Under the pieces are notes generated by a model. The model did not search any database, had not been told where the DNA came from, and saw nothing but the letters and a program-made list of their open reading frames with translations. Positions 10,203 to 21,887 of a stretch of 64,000 bases of DNA are shown in pieces. The first letter of the stretch is position 1. Each line of letters begins with the position of its first letter. The position numbers and the translations under genes were made by a program. This DNA comes from Begonia masoniana (taxonomy: Eukaryota > Streptophyta > Magnoliopsida > Cucurbitales > Begoniaceae): contig CM039508.1 of assembly GCA_022432975.1 (NCBI GenBank), forward strand, positions 19,071,330-19,135,329. The letters run 5' to 3'.

Positions 10203-11502
10203 TGAAAAATTGTGATTAGTTACGCGGTGTCGTGGAACACTAGGTGAGACACTGATAATAAACATGATAATAGATAGTAACAAAAAAATAGAAAATAAAG
10301 AGACAAGAGGTTGATAACGCAGTTCGACCATTGCCTATGTCTGCTGGGCCACGCCCAAAATTAAAAACAATTCTTTGAGTTCACAAAGTTACAAGACACT
10401 CCGTCTAACACAAAGTAAGACTCTCTATTTTCTTTGTCGCCGCCTCTTCCTAACTTCCCCAGCAAATCTATTTTTGCGAGCTCCCCTCGTCTTGAAGTCG
10501 ATCCCTCCCGAAATCTGAACACAACAAGATCTCCTTGTCGATGATGACTCCTCCCAGAATCCGTGTATGACAAGATCCCCTTGCCCACGATCAGAACTTC
10601 TCCCGAGTTCTAGACAGCCTCCTCTCGAGACTAAGCTTCAATGAAGAACACAATAAACGCACATGTGACACCGTCTGTAACACCAGTTGTTGTCTTCGGA
10701 TGCAAATAGCCACCACACTCAAATATCAAAGAAATCTGACCAGAAGGAGTGTGGATACAGTCTCTGAAAGACTGAATGAATAATGGCACACGAACTCACA
10801 AAAGCATGAGGGAGAAAAGAAATCGTCCGCGACACAAGTAATTCTACGAATAATGAATAATCGTGCGCAATCAATCAACACACTCTGAAAGTAATGAACT
10901 CCAAACAAAACCAAGTGTGTATTGCAATCATTCACTGATCGAATGAATAATCACAAACCTATACGCAAAAGCGTTAGGGAGAGAAAGAACGGCGACGACT
11001 TGCCAATCAAGAAATCTTCTTCTCAGAATAATGAAAAATCAGTGCGTGCTTCCTTAGGAACCAAAGCTTAAATATGATTAAAGAATAAGGAAACCAAATC
11101 TCACTAAATCGGTTGAGAGACACCTCGTGTGATATTTTAGGAAAGTACCGCCAACTACTTGGATATGGATCCCGAACACTTAAGAAAGTATTCCATAATT
11201 AATGTGATCTCAAGACTTGATATAATTCATCAAATAACTTTCAAATTGGCCTTCCAAAACAAAGTTTTCCAAAAAGTTAAAGCCTCTAGATTTTCAACTA
11301 CTTTCCTTGATCCTCAAGTTTCCTTATTTTAACTTTCACCAATATCTTCTTGATTTCCAATATCCATCCATTCAATAATTTGAATAGATTATTTCTTGAT
11401 TTCCAAGAAACAAACTACTAACTTTGAAATCAATAGAATAAAATATTATTTCCATAAATGTTTATTTGCCAAAAAATTAATGCCAACATATTTGTATTTA
11501 CA
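10203..11502 (-). repeat. 3' LTR of Sirevirus
   Basis: Read on the minus strand it starts TGTAAATACAAATATG and ends ATTTTTCA. It aligns along its length with 20481-21882, but lacks roughly 100 bp, including the segment around 21395-21460. Differences are scattered substitutions, so the element is not recent. The adjacent plus-strand run ATCTCTCCTTTTGG (11503-11516) is the complement of the polypurine tract. Confidence 0.92.
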
Positions 11503-13226
11503 ATCTCTCCTTTTGGTATTTTTTGGCAAAATTAATAAAATCAATAACTCCTCCTGTATGTTGGCAATTAACCAAAACTCCCCCTTAATCGGAACTCACT
11601 TGTAACATTGCAGATAACACCAACACCATAACACTTGCAAAATACTCCGCCTTTTTGCCATAAAAAGACAAAAAGGTATAAAAATAAAGTATCCACCATG
11701 TAGTCACCACACAGAAATATCAAGGCATATAACCACCATAGCAAAATATCCATCAACAAAAAAATAGAATATCCAGAGGCAAGAGAACATTTTAGAAGTT
11801 CATAAGAAATCCATTATTAAGTAAAAATATCATCAGAAGAAAGACCAACCCGATTGTAGTTGTTGGCAACTGCTCACTAGCATCATTTTCCTTGGACAGA
11901 TTTTCCTTCAACATGAAATACTGGAGCTTCCTCCTCTGCTACCTTAGGAACATCTTCAATGATATTTTCAGTGACATCAGCAGTAATATCAGGGGTAACA
12001 CCTGATTTTTCAGTAACATCAACCTCCTTAAAACATTCATTCAAATTTGAAGCTTTCTTTTTCTCGAAGATATTATTAGCAATTTCCTAGCAAACCTTTT
12101 TTCGACAAGGTCATCAAGCATCTAGTAACTACTATCTTTTTATTTTCAATTACCATTTGCTAATCATTTAAAAATTTTAACTTAACTTCAAGTACCTTGA
12201 TGAAACGAGATAACAATGCAGAATCAGAAGCATTGTCGGAATCAGAAACATTGTCGAGAGCTAGAACACCTCGAGAACACCTTCCAGAACATTAACCTGA
12301 TCACCTGCCAGAAGCTTGTAGCTATTCCTAATCTCCTCCTTATCCATATCAATCATTTTTTTCCAAAATCACAGCATATTAAGAAGACAGAATATCATAA
12401 TTCAAACAAGAAAACAGAAGAGCCGACCTTTCATTCTTGCAATCGACATGATTTACAATCAATTCCCTGAGAAGTAAGAGGACAGTTTCTCAAAGAAATC
12501 TTGTGCAGGATAGCATACTTGACAGTAAGTTGTGAGGCAGGAAAATCTTTACCATGGGCCCATACACGTCTGATACTACCAGTGACATCAATAATTATCT
12601 TGATAAAATTGGGAGAAAACTTTACAGAATCAATCTAGTGGTAGCACAGATGTGTATTGATCACGATAGAGGAAAATTTAAACAAATGACCCCTTAAAAA
12701 CACCTGTCCTTGAAAGACGGCGTCGGAAACTCTGCAAGTGACATCTCCGATATTGGCGGCACTTGACCTGAATAGCTTCCAAGATTCGGCTCAGAAACCT
12801 TATTCACACGTACTTCTTCAATAATCACCATGGAATCAGAAAAACTCAAATCTCGAGAAGGAAATTAGCCGTTTGAGTTTATGGAAATAAACAATAAATC
12901 CTCATTTAAATTGAGAAATAAATCCAAAATCCCACTCAATTTGGAAAATAAACCCTAAATCTTCAAATAAGTTGGAAATAAACCCAAATGATATGGTCAC
13001 GATCAAATCCCATAAAAACCTCCATCAATACATTTGAGAATAACTCCAAATTTCCATAAAGACCGCCGAAAGCTTCATAGAACCCCTTGTGTTATGCAGG
13101 AAGTTACAAACCAAAAAGATCAAAAGAAATATTAGCAATAAAAGAAATCGCCTAAAACAAGTGGCAATTTTTTTATATGAAAACAAATAAAAAAAACTTA
13201 CAACACAGAAGAACCTCTTCACATGA
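11503..13226 (-). pseudogene. Sirevirus 3' region with degenerate extra ORF
   Basis: This 1.7-kb stretch between RNase H and the 3' LTR is where Sireviruses may carry an additional, env-position ORF. On the minus strand about 12465-12775 gives a readable run with one stop: VFQGQVFLRGHLFKFS, then INTHLC, VWAHGKDFPASQLTVKYA and ILHKISLRNCPLTS. This resembles, from memory, the widespread putative plant transposon protein domain (Pfam family I believe to be PF20167). Another part (11935-12010) encodes acidic TPDITADVTENI-like sequence. The identity should be confirmed by profile search. Confidence 0.55.
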
Positions 13227-15084
13227 CACAAAGGCCTAAGGTAGACCTCAATTCTTCAAATTTCATACCATCCAAAGCTTTGGTAAGAATTTCGGTGATT
13301 TATTTTTTCATCACCATATGCTCCAAAGTAATAATTTTGTCTTCTACAAGAGATCGAATGAAATGATGTCGAATATCAATATGCTTGGTCCAAGAATGTT
13401 GAATCGGATTCTTAGAAATATTGATAGCACTCAAGTTGTCGCAATAGAGTGTCATGATATCCTGTGTGACACCGTAGTCTTTCAGCATTTGTTTCATTCA
13501 TAGAAGCTATGTACAGCTACTACCAACTGCAATATATTTTGCTTCGGCAGTAGACAGAGTAATGGAATTTTGCTTATTGATGAACCATGACACCAAGTTG
13601 TGTCCCAAGTAAAAACATCCCTCTGAAGTACTCTTTCGATCATCCGAACTCCCAACCCAATCAGCATCACAATAGCTAACTAGATTTGCATTTGTATCAA
13701 ATGAAATACTAGATACCATAGTCGGTTGTCCCGCAAATATATTTGAGAATTTGCTTCACTGACACCAGGTGCGACTCTCGGGGATTTGCTTGGAACCAAG
13801 CACATAAACCCACACTATAACAAATATCCGGTTGACTAGTAGTTAGATACAAGAGACTACCAATCATACTTCTATATAAACGAGTATCAACAGAAATACC
13901 TTTCTCATCTTTAGAGAGTTTTTCATGTGTCCCAATCGGTGTTCTTCTAGGATGGGCATTCTCCAACTTTAACTGTTTCAACAAATTCTTGGCATACTTG
14001 TTTTGAGAAATAAAGATTCCATCATTTCTTTGCTGAATCTGAAGACCAAGGAAATAATTGTTCACCAATCATACTCATCTCGAATTCTCTGGTCATTTTA
14101 GCGACAAAATCATCCACCATCACCTGTGACACTGAGCTAAACACTATGTCATCAACATAAATTTTAGTGAGCAAAAATTGACCTTTGACATGGCGAATGA
14201 AAAGGGTTTTATCTACTCCCCCTCACTCATATCCCTTTGACAATAAGTATTGTGTGAGTCGTTCATACCACGCCTGAGGACCTTGTTTGAGCCCGTACAA
14301 CGCCGTCTTTAGTTTATTGACCATATTTGGGATGATGAGGGTCTTCAAAATCCTTTGGTTGAGCAACATAAACTTCCTTATTAAGAAAACCATTTAAGAA
14401 AGCACTCTTTACATTCATTTGATAAAGCTTGAATCGCAACACACAAGCAAGGGCTAGCAAAAAATGGATTGATTCAAGACGAGCAAGCGGTGAAAATGTC
14501 TAATCAAAATCAACTCCTTCAATCTGTGAGTATCGCTGAGCAACTAATCGAGCCTTGTTGCGGGTAATGTTTCCATGCTCATCACTCTTGTTCTTGTATA
14601 TCCACTTGGTGCCAATGACATTCATGTCAGGAGGACATGACACTAAGTCCCAAACTTGATTTCGGATAAATTGACCAAGTTCTTCTTACATAGCCTCAAT
14701 CCAATATTCATCTAGAAGGGCTTCTTTAACATTTGTAGGCTCAATAGTTGAAGTAAAGCATGCCATATGAATCATATCCCGACAGTTTACTCTCGGTTTG
14801 TCTCTGGTTCGAATATCATCATTTAGACCTCCAATGACATCATTTGCAGGATGATTTTTCAGAACACGAGTGGATGGTTGCCTGCTGCCCAAGATGATTT
14901 TCTCTGTTTCATTAGTTATAGCAGTCTGATGTGAAACATTGTCTGTGACATCTCCTGAGATACCTAGAACATCACCTGTGACACCAGTGGGCACACTAGA
15001 ACTATCATCATTTGAGCTCTGGTTTATGTCTTCTTTGAGAGTATCGGTGGTTTCCAAAGAGTCATCCACTTGAACATTTGCTGA
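13227..15084 (-). pseudogene. Sirevirus reverse transcriptase and RNase H, broken
   Basis: Minus-strand copia RT blocks in order: WIYKNKSDEHGNITRNKAR, the K-SAFLNG block (mutated), catalytic YVDD at 14148-14159, NNYFLGLQIQQRNDG, YRSMIGSLLYLTTSQPDI. RNase H follows: YCDADWVGSSDDRKSTSEG, LSTAEAKYIAV, LYCDNLSAINISKNP, RTKHIDIRHHFIRS-like and the C-terminal ADILTKALDG-like end. At least six frame breaks. An acidic linker (TGVTGDVLGISGDVTDN) at 14940-15010 joins integrase to RT. Confidence 0.9.
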
Positions 15085-15086
15085 TT

Positions 15087-16001
15087 CTATGACAGTTCGA
15101 GTCCTTTTGTTGTAGACCCGATAGGTACAACTATTGGTAGCATAACTGAGAAAGATAGCCTCATAACTCTTGGGATCAAGTTTTCCCTATGTTCCCTGTC
15201 ATTCAATACAAAACACATACTGCCAAAATGATGAAAATAATTTAGATTTGGAGTTTTACCTTTCCATATCTCATAGGGTGTCATTGAAGTTCCTCCACGG
15301 AGATACACCCGATTGATGGTGTAACATGCTATGTTCATAGTTTCAGCTCAGAGTTTTTATGGAATATTCCTTTCATGTAGCATTACGCGAGACATCTCTG
15401 CTAAAGTTCGATTCCTCCTTTCAACGACTCTATTTTGTTGAGGAGTTACAGGTGCCGAGAATTCATGAGCTATTCCAAGTTGACTACAGAAATATGAGAA
15501 TTTTGAATTTTCAAACTCTCTCCCATGGTCTCTACGAATGTGTATAATCTTCATGATGACACAATATTTTTCACGTTAGAGCCGAATACACAATGCTTTG
15601 AATGCTTTGAAGGTGTTGGACTTTTCTCTACGAAATTCCACTCATGTATATCGTGAGAAATCATCAATTGTTACGTAAACATAGCGTTTTCCTCCAATAC
15701 TTTCTAACGGCATTGGATCCATTAGATCCATGTGGAGCAATTCAAGCACTCGTGTTGTTGCCGGTATCTGTGACTTTTGGTGTGACACCTTGGTTTGCTT
15801 CCCGATTTGACACTGTCCACACACTCTTCCTTCATCAAAGTTTATTACAGGAATTCCACGAACAGCTCCCTTGGAAATAATCTTCTTCAGCATCCGAATA
15901 TTAACATGTCCCAACTTACGATGCCATAGAATAAAATCTTCTGTGCTTGAACGAAAACAAGTTGGTAAAGAGGAAATAAAATAACAATTGTCAAAAGATC
16001 T
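15087..16001 (-). pseudogene. Sirevirus GAG-pre-integrase and integrase, broken
   Basis: From the right end: ILWHRKLGHVNIRMLKK with CGQCQIGKQTK (HHCC zinc site), LLHMDLMDPMPLESIGG (Asp), then a break, IRRDHGREFENSKF (Asp), PQQNRVVERRNRTLAEM (Glu), and the C-terminal NRVYLRGGTSMTPYE and FHHFGSMCFVLND blocks. At 16001 the frame is cut by an inserted LTR and resumes at 18274. The stretch 15412-16001 is repeated at 16358-16947. Confidence 0.92.
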
Positions 16002-16357
16002 TGTAACACCCGAAAAATTTCGATAACGTGCATAGCCCTAAGTTAGGTTAATGTTAAGTGATGAAGTGTTCAAAAGTAAAGCAAAGAGAAGGAAAGGAAT
16101 GTTGACAAGTCAAAACCAAAAAGGGATTGAAAAGTCAAAATTGTTATTAACCAATAGAAAGTTAGGAATTATATGAAATAAACATTTAAAAGAAAAGAGG
16201 GTATAGGAGAGGCAATCACGTTGAACATAATGGAGTAAAGGAGGTGGGGTGAATTATGGAAATTTAGAAGAAAAGTGTGGAAAAATCAAAAAGTAAAAGT
16301 TATGTGATTTTATAAAATGGATGGCTTTAATGGGAAAATGGAAAAACACCTATCTTC
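16002..16357 (+). repeat. Partial copy of inserted LTR (5' 356 bp)
   Basis: This is the first 356 bp of the solo LTR (TGTAACACCCGAAAAATTTCG). It is present because a 946-bp unit, spanning integrase sequence plus the left part of the LTR, was duplicated in tandem. It differs from the intact LTR only by two single-base homopolymer indels in the part I compared. Confidence 0.9.
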
Positions 16358-16947
16358 TTCCTCCTTTCAACGACTCTATTTTGTTGAGGAGTTACAGGTG
16401 CCGAGAATTCATGAGCTATTCCAAGTTGACTACAGAAATATGAGAATTTTGAATTTTCAAACTCTCTCCCATGGTCTCTACGAATGTGTATAATCTTCAT
16501 GATGACACAATATTTTTCACGTTAGAGCCGAATACACAATGCTTTGAATGCTTTGAAGGTGTTGGACTTTTCTCTACGAAATTCCACTCATGTATATCGT
16601 GAGAAATCATCAATTGTTACGTAAACATAGCGTTTTCCTCCAATACTTTCTAACGGCATTGGATCCATTAGATCCATGTGGAGCAATTCAAGCACTCGTG
16701 TTGTTGCCGGTATCTGTGACTTTTGGTGTGACACCTTGGTTTGCTTCCCGATTTGACACTGTCCACACACTCTTCCTTCATCAAAGTTTATTACAGGAAT
16801 TCCACGAACAGCTCCCTTGGAAATAATCTTCTTCAGCATCCGAATATTAACATGTCCCAACTTACGATGCCATAGAATAAAATCTTCTGTGCTTGAACGA
16901 AAACAAGTTGGTAAAGAGGAAATAAAATAACAATTGTCAAAAGATCT
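16358..16947 (-). repeat. Second copy of integrase fragment (tandem duplication)
   Basis: This repeats 15412-16001 at a distance of exactly 946 bp and encodes the same 90-residue integrase N-terminal frame (16588-16860) without amino-acid change. The junction is a 12-bp microhomology TTCCTCCTTTCA, shared by integrase (15412-15423) and LTR (17306-17317). The duplication followed LTR insertion, because the unit contains both. Confidence 0.92.
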
Positions 16948-18273
16948 TGTAACACCCGAAAAATTTCGATAACGTGCATAGCCCTAAGTTAGGTTAATGT
17001 TAAGTGATGAAGTGTTCAAAAGTAAAGCAAAGAGAAGGAAAGGAATGTTGACAAGTCAAAACCAAAAAGGGATTGAAAAGTCAAAATTGTTATTAACCAA
17101 TAGAAAGTTAGGAATTATATGAAATAAAACATTTAAAAGAAAAGAGGGTATAGGAGAGGCAATCACGTTGAACATAATGGAGTAAAGGAGGTGGGGTGAA
17201 TTATGGAAATTTAGAAGAAAAGTGTGGAAAAATCAAAAAGTAAAAAGTTATGTGATTTTATAAAATGGATGGCTTTAATGGGAAAATGGAAAAACACCTA
17301 TCTTCTTCCTCCTTTCAGCCCACGAAATTTGCAGCAAGCTTTAGGGTTTCTCCATCATCTTTTCTTCAAGCTTTTCAAGAGATTAAGGTCCTCGATGTAG
17401 CGAAGTGATTTAACGAAGTAAGCAATTGAAAGCCGAGCAGTCAGGTGACGAAGTATATACAGGTGAGGTTGAGTGTGAGGATCAGGATTAGGAGTAGTTG
17501 GAGATCCACGGGGCACGCCGGTGCAGGCAATTATCGTGGTGCTTCGACCTGGTTCTCGGGATGTGTGGTTTGTGTTTGGGGTTTGATATTTTGCGGTTGT
17601 TTTGTTAAATTTGATTTGGTGTAAATATTTATGGTTTTGGCATAATTGTGGACTTGGTTTAGATGTTTTATATATATATTTACAGGTTTTTGGGTTTTGC
17701 AAATTATAGGTGTTATGTCGCTCATTTTGGTTTTAAAATAAACAACGTCGGGTTTATTTTCTCTATTTTTTTATTAATCGTTTTAAGTCAGTTTTTTAAG
17801 ATTTTTATGGGGCACGGAGCCGAGAGTGTCAGAAATGTGTGGTTAAATTTTCAGGTGATTTGGAGGTGTTTGGCTTGAAGAAAAATGAAGAAAATTGAAG
17901 AAACTTGAAAAAAAGTGAAAAATGGGCGTTTTTGGCCGAAAAACCCGAAGAGGCCCGATCAATCGGGCGCTGGGCGCCGATCGATCAGACGCTGGGCACG
18001 CAGGTGCGCGCGTGACGCTCAGTGTGCTCCGCCCAGTGTGCGGCGCCCAACACCATGTTTTTGAATTTTTTTTTTTAAATTTCCTATTTCTACTATGTTT
18101 TGACACGACCTTTTCCGACGTATTTTAAACGTATTTTACGCACGTTTACCAACATTTTTTGAGGGTTCAAAAAACTCAAAAATCGAGTAAAAAATTATTT
18201 TAAACGTCGTTTTAAATGCGGGTTGAGTTAGCAAAGTAGCGCACCGAGCAGGGGTGAGTTCGGAGGCGTTACA
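16948..18273 (+). mobile_element. Solo LTR (1.3 kb) inserted in the Sirevirus
   Basis: It starts TGTAACACCCGAAAAATTT and ends GGAGGCGTTACA, with 5-bp target duplication GATCT at 16943-16947 and 18274-18278. No internal region exists, so it is a product of LTR-LTR recombination. A GC-rich patch (17935-18045) holds CGATCAATCGGGCGCTGGGCG-type palindromes close to the 3' end, where other LTRs of this window have their arrays. No coding content. Confidence 0.92.
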
Positions 18274-18278
18274 GATCT

Positions 18279-19180
18279 TAACCCTTCTATAATGCAATTT
18301 TCTTCTTGATCGGAGACCATACACTTCTCACGAGTAAAATGCACATTTAAATCTTGATCACACAACTGGCTATTGCTAATCAAATTTGCCTTTATACCAT
18401 CCACCAGAAGAACATTCTCCAACTTTGGCAATCCGGGAATATTTAGTGTTCCTTTATCGATGACACTGGCTTTGACACCATTTCCAAATGTCAGTTTTCC
18501 CATACTTTCAGATATGATATTCTTCAAAAACCTTTCTTCACGGTCACGTGTCTAGAGCACCCGCAATCAAAGTACCATGCATCAGTTGCAGTAGCCTTTA
18601 GAGAAGTATGTGTGACATTGCACTTCAAGTTGGACCTCTTCACCCATTTTTGATGAGGAAATCTGGGAGAGGAAAAATCTCTAACAATACCTTGTCCCAA
18701 GTCAGCAAGATACGTAAAACATCTAGAGCGAATATGACCACAACGGTTGCAATAGTGACAAACAACATTAAATATGTTACCTTTTCTGATGGGAGCAGGA
18801 TCAAAATCATGAGGATTTAATTTCTTCTCAGTTTTTGTAGTACCTATTGCAGTTTGCTTCCCTTTGTAATCAACACTCTTTACTGACACTGTCTGTGACA
18901 CTGAGCTTTCACCTTTGTAACTCAGTCCAAACGACACTGTCTGTGATGTCGAGCTTTTGCCTTTGAACCCAAGACCAGAAGACACAGTCTGAGAGCTTTC
19001 TCCTTTGAAACCCTGTCCAGAACGATCACCACTAGACTTGTTGATTCTCAAAATATCATCCAGCTTAGAGGAACCCGAATTTTGCATTTTGACATTTTTA
19101 TTCATATGATTTAGCTTGTAGGACAGATTGCTAGCTTTGTCTTGACGTGTTCTCAATTTTGCTTCGAACTCCGTAACCAA
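18279..19180 (-). pseudogene. Sirevirus gag C-terminal zinc knuckle and protease
   Basis: Two adjacent frames. 18524-19180 encodes a coiled-coil start, four repeats of an SQTVSxGLxxKGESS type, a CCHC-like knuckle (CHYCNRCGHIRSRC) and the protease motif WYFDCGCSRHVT, where the usual DSG reads DCG. The next frame (18279-18527) gives MGKLTFGNGVKASVIDKG and LENVLLVDGIKANLISNSQL, the standard region before the integrase WHRKLGH motif. It ends at the LTR insertion site, beyond which the sequence resumes at 16001. Confidence 0.88.
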
Positions 19181-19199
19181 ATTTTGAAGTTTAATCTTC

Positions 19200-20408
19200 T
19201 CATCTCTTAAGCCCCCAATCTGAATTTACTTTAACAAGTTCAGTCCATTTCTCATGAAGAAACTTGTATTCAACAGTGAGATATTCTTCTATGATTTCAT
19301 CTTCGTCTTCATCACTGCAAGTCGACATATTCTCTGTGACACTAGGTGTAACATCACCATTATTTGTGTGTTCAGCTTTAGAAACAAGAGCCACCTGGTT
19401 ACTCTGAAATTCATCTTCCTTTTCTGATTCATCCTCACTCCAAGACGTGTTGAGAGAGTTTTTCTCCTTCTTTAAAGTATTAGCACAATGCCATCACATT
19501 CTCTGCACTTAATTCCTCTGTTCTTGAAAGGTTCATCAGAGACATAATTTTTCTCCCTGTACTTGTTGCTTGAAGAACCACTCTTGGTGTTGTTGACACT
19601 GTTCTTGACACCTCGATTATTGTTGCAAAATCTCTTCATAACTGTGCTAAGATTCTTAGACAGCAGTGCTAGAGATTCCTCGAAATCATCTTCATCATTA
19701 TCATTTAAATTTTGTGTCTCTGCTTTTAGTGTCCCTCCTTTACCTTTCTTTGCTTCCGTGTCAACTCCGAGATTCATCTCAAATATTTTAAGAGATCCTA
19801 TCACTTTTTCTAGCTTCATTTTGGAGATATCTTTGGCTTCTTCAATAGCAGTGACTTTATAAGCAAATCGTTGAGGCAGAGATTGTAGAGTTTTTCTTAC
19901 CAGTCTTTTTTCAGGAAAAATCTCACCAAGAGAAAATGCCTCATTTGCGATGTCATAGAGTTTGGCGTTGAACTCGGCAATACTTTCATCTTCATGCATC
20001 TTCAGAGTTTCAAATCATGTACTTAGTAACTGCATCTTTGACAACTTTACCGCCGACGTTCCTTCATAAGTGATCTGAAGAATGTCTCATGCCCTTTTAG
20101 CTGATTCACACGTGGAAATGAGTCTAAATTGAATAGGATCAACGTCATTGAAAATAGCATTAAGAGCCTTTGAATTACTATTTGCCAATGCATCTTCAGT
20201 AACTTGACCAACTTTCTTTAGATTTAAGAGATATAACACCACCTTCATCAACGGTGGTGGGAGGTTCCCATCCTGTCAGAATAGATCTCCAAGCCTTCTC
20301 ATCTAAAGCCTTGATGAATGATCTCATCTGAGCCTTCCAATAGGCATAGTTACTTCCATCCAATAGAGGTGGACGCATTGTTGAACCTCCTTCCTTCATA
20401 GAATCCAT
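19200..20408 (-). pseudogene. Sirevirus gag (capsid region), broken
   Basis: The N-terminal frame (20196-20408) has LLDGSNYAYWKAQMRSFI, the hallmark copia gag start, following STMRPP. After frame breaks, 19472-19999 encodes EDESIAEFNAKLYDIANEAF, LPQRFAYKVTAIEEA, KLEKVIGSLKIFEM, an acidic NDNDEDDFEESLALLSKNL block and KCREC, the start of a first zinc knuckle. A short acidic frame (19200-19394, CSDEDEDEIIEEY) links to the C-terminal gag part. Large gag with coiled coil and two knuckles fits Sireviruses. Confidence 0.88.
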
Positions 20409-20463
20409 CGCACAAATAACACACGATCAATTTCTGCAAATCCTGCTTAAGAAACAGAAGCGA

Positions 20464-20480
20464 CCCGCTCTGATACCAAT
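20464..20480 (-). other. Primer binding site of Sirevirus
   Basis: On the minus strand TTGGTATCAGAGCGGGTCG follows the 5' LTR end directly. TGGTATCAGAGCG is the complement of the initiator-Met tRNA 3' end, the usual primer of plant LTR elements. It fixes the element as minus strand. Confidence 0.9.
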
Positions 20481-21882
20481 TGAAAAATCGTGATTAGTTA
20501 TGCGGTGTCGTGGAACACTATGTAAGACACCGATAATAAACGCGATAATTGACAGTAATAAAAAGTAGAAAATAAAGAGACAAGAGAATGGTAACGCAAT
20601 TCGGCAATTTTCTACGTCTGCAGGGCCACGCCTAGAATTAAAAACAATTCTCTGAGTTCACAAAGTTACAAGACACTAAGTCTAACACAAAGTAAGACTC
20701 CCTCTTTTCTTTGTTGCCGCCTCTTCCTAACTTCCCCAGCGAATCTGTTTTTGTGAGCTCCCCTCGTCTTGAAATTGATCCCTCTCGGAATCTGAACGCA
20801 ACAAGATCTCCTTGTTGATGATGACTTCTCTCGGAATCTAAATGTGACAAGCTCCTCTTGTCGATGATGACTACTCCCAGAATCCGTGTAAGGCAAGATC
20901 CCCTTGCCCACGATAAGAACTCCTCCCGAGTTCTAGGCAGCCTCCTCCCGAGACTGAGTTTCAATGAAGAACACAATAAACGCACCTGTGACACCGTCTG
21001 TAAAACCAGTCGTTGTCTTCGGATGCAAACTGCCACCACACTCAAATATCAAAGAAATCCGACCAGAAGGAGTGTCAATACAATCTCTGAAGGATTGAAT
21101 GAATAATGGCACACCAACTTACAAAGGCATGAGGGAGAAAAGAAATCGTCTGCGACACAAGTAATTCTCTGAATAATGAACAATTCGTGCGTAATCAATC
21201 AACACACTTTGAAAGTAATGAACTCCAAATAGAACCGAGTGTGTATAACAATCATTCACTAATTGAATGAATAATCATAAACCCATACACAAAAGCGTTA
21301 GGGAGAGAAAGAGTGGCGACAACTTGCCAATCAAGAAATCTCCTTCCCAGAATAATGAAAAATCCGTGCACACTTCCTTAGGAATGAAAGCTTAAATATG
21401 ATTGGTAATTGTCTTATCTGAGGTTTAATTCAAATACTAAATCAAAATATAAAGCCGCAAAGAATAAGGAAACCAAATCTCACTAAATCGGTTGAGAGAC
21501 ACCTCGTGTGATATTTTAGGAAAGTATCCGCCAACTACTTGGATATGGATCCCGAAGACATAGGAAAGTATCGCATAATTAATGTGATCTCAAGACTTGA
21601 TATAATCCATCAAATATCTTTCAAATTGGCCTTCCAAAACAAAGTTTTCTAAAAAGCTAAAGCCTCTAGATTTTCAACTACTTTTCTTGATCTTCAAGTT
21701 TTCTTATTTTAACTTTCACTAATATCTTCTTGATTTTCAATATCCATCCATTCAATAATTTGAATAGATTATTTCTTGATTTCCAAAAAACAAACTACCA
21801 ATATTGAAATCAATGGAATAAAATATTATTTCCATAAATATTTATTTGTCAAAAAATTAATGCCAACATATTTGGATTTACA
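20481..21882 (-). repeat. 5' LTR of Sirevirus
   Basis: The 1402-bp LTR reads TGTAAATCC...TTTTTCA on the minus strand. It pairs with 10203-11502. It has an extra segment around 21395-21460 that the other LTR lacks, and both carry the CACCTGTGACACCGTCTGTA-type word. No coding content; the short frames seen here are incidental. Confidence 0.92.
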
Positions 21883-21887
21883 GGAGG

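Larger units (their letters stand above)
10203..21882 (-). mobile_element. Complete Ty1/copia Sirevirus-type retrotransposon, decayed and interrupted
   Basis: Two LTRs (10203-11502 and 20481-21882) bound an internal region that reads on the minus strand: gag with zinc knuckle, protease, integrase, RT, RNase H, then 1.7 kb before the 3' LTR. A 5-bp target duplication GGAGG flanks it (10198-10202 and 21883-21887). The primer site is complementary to initiator-Met tRNA. Large gag, a second knuckle, and a degenerate ORF between RNase H and 3' LTR suit the Sirevirus (SIRE/Maximus) lineage. Its integrase/protease junction holds a solo LTR plus a 946-bp duplication. Many frameshifts and stops: inactive. 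Confidence 0.93.

Noticed and set aside
18060..18075. Poly-T and poly-G runs as functional signals
   Set aside because: Simple homopolymers, prone to sequencing error; no context supports a role.
17355..18128. Frames within the solo LTR at 16948-18273
   Set aside because: They cross GC-rich palindromes and lie inside an LTR with a proper target duplication.
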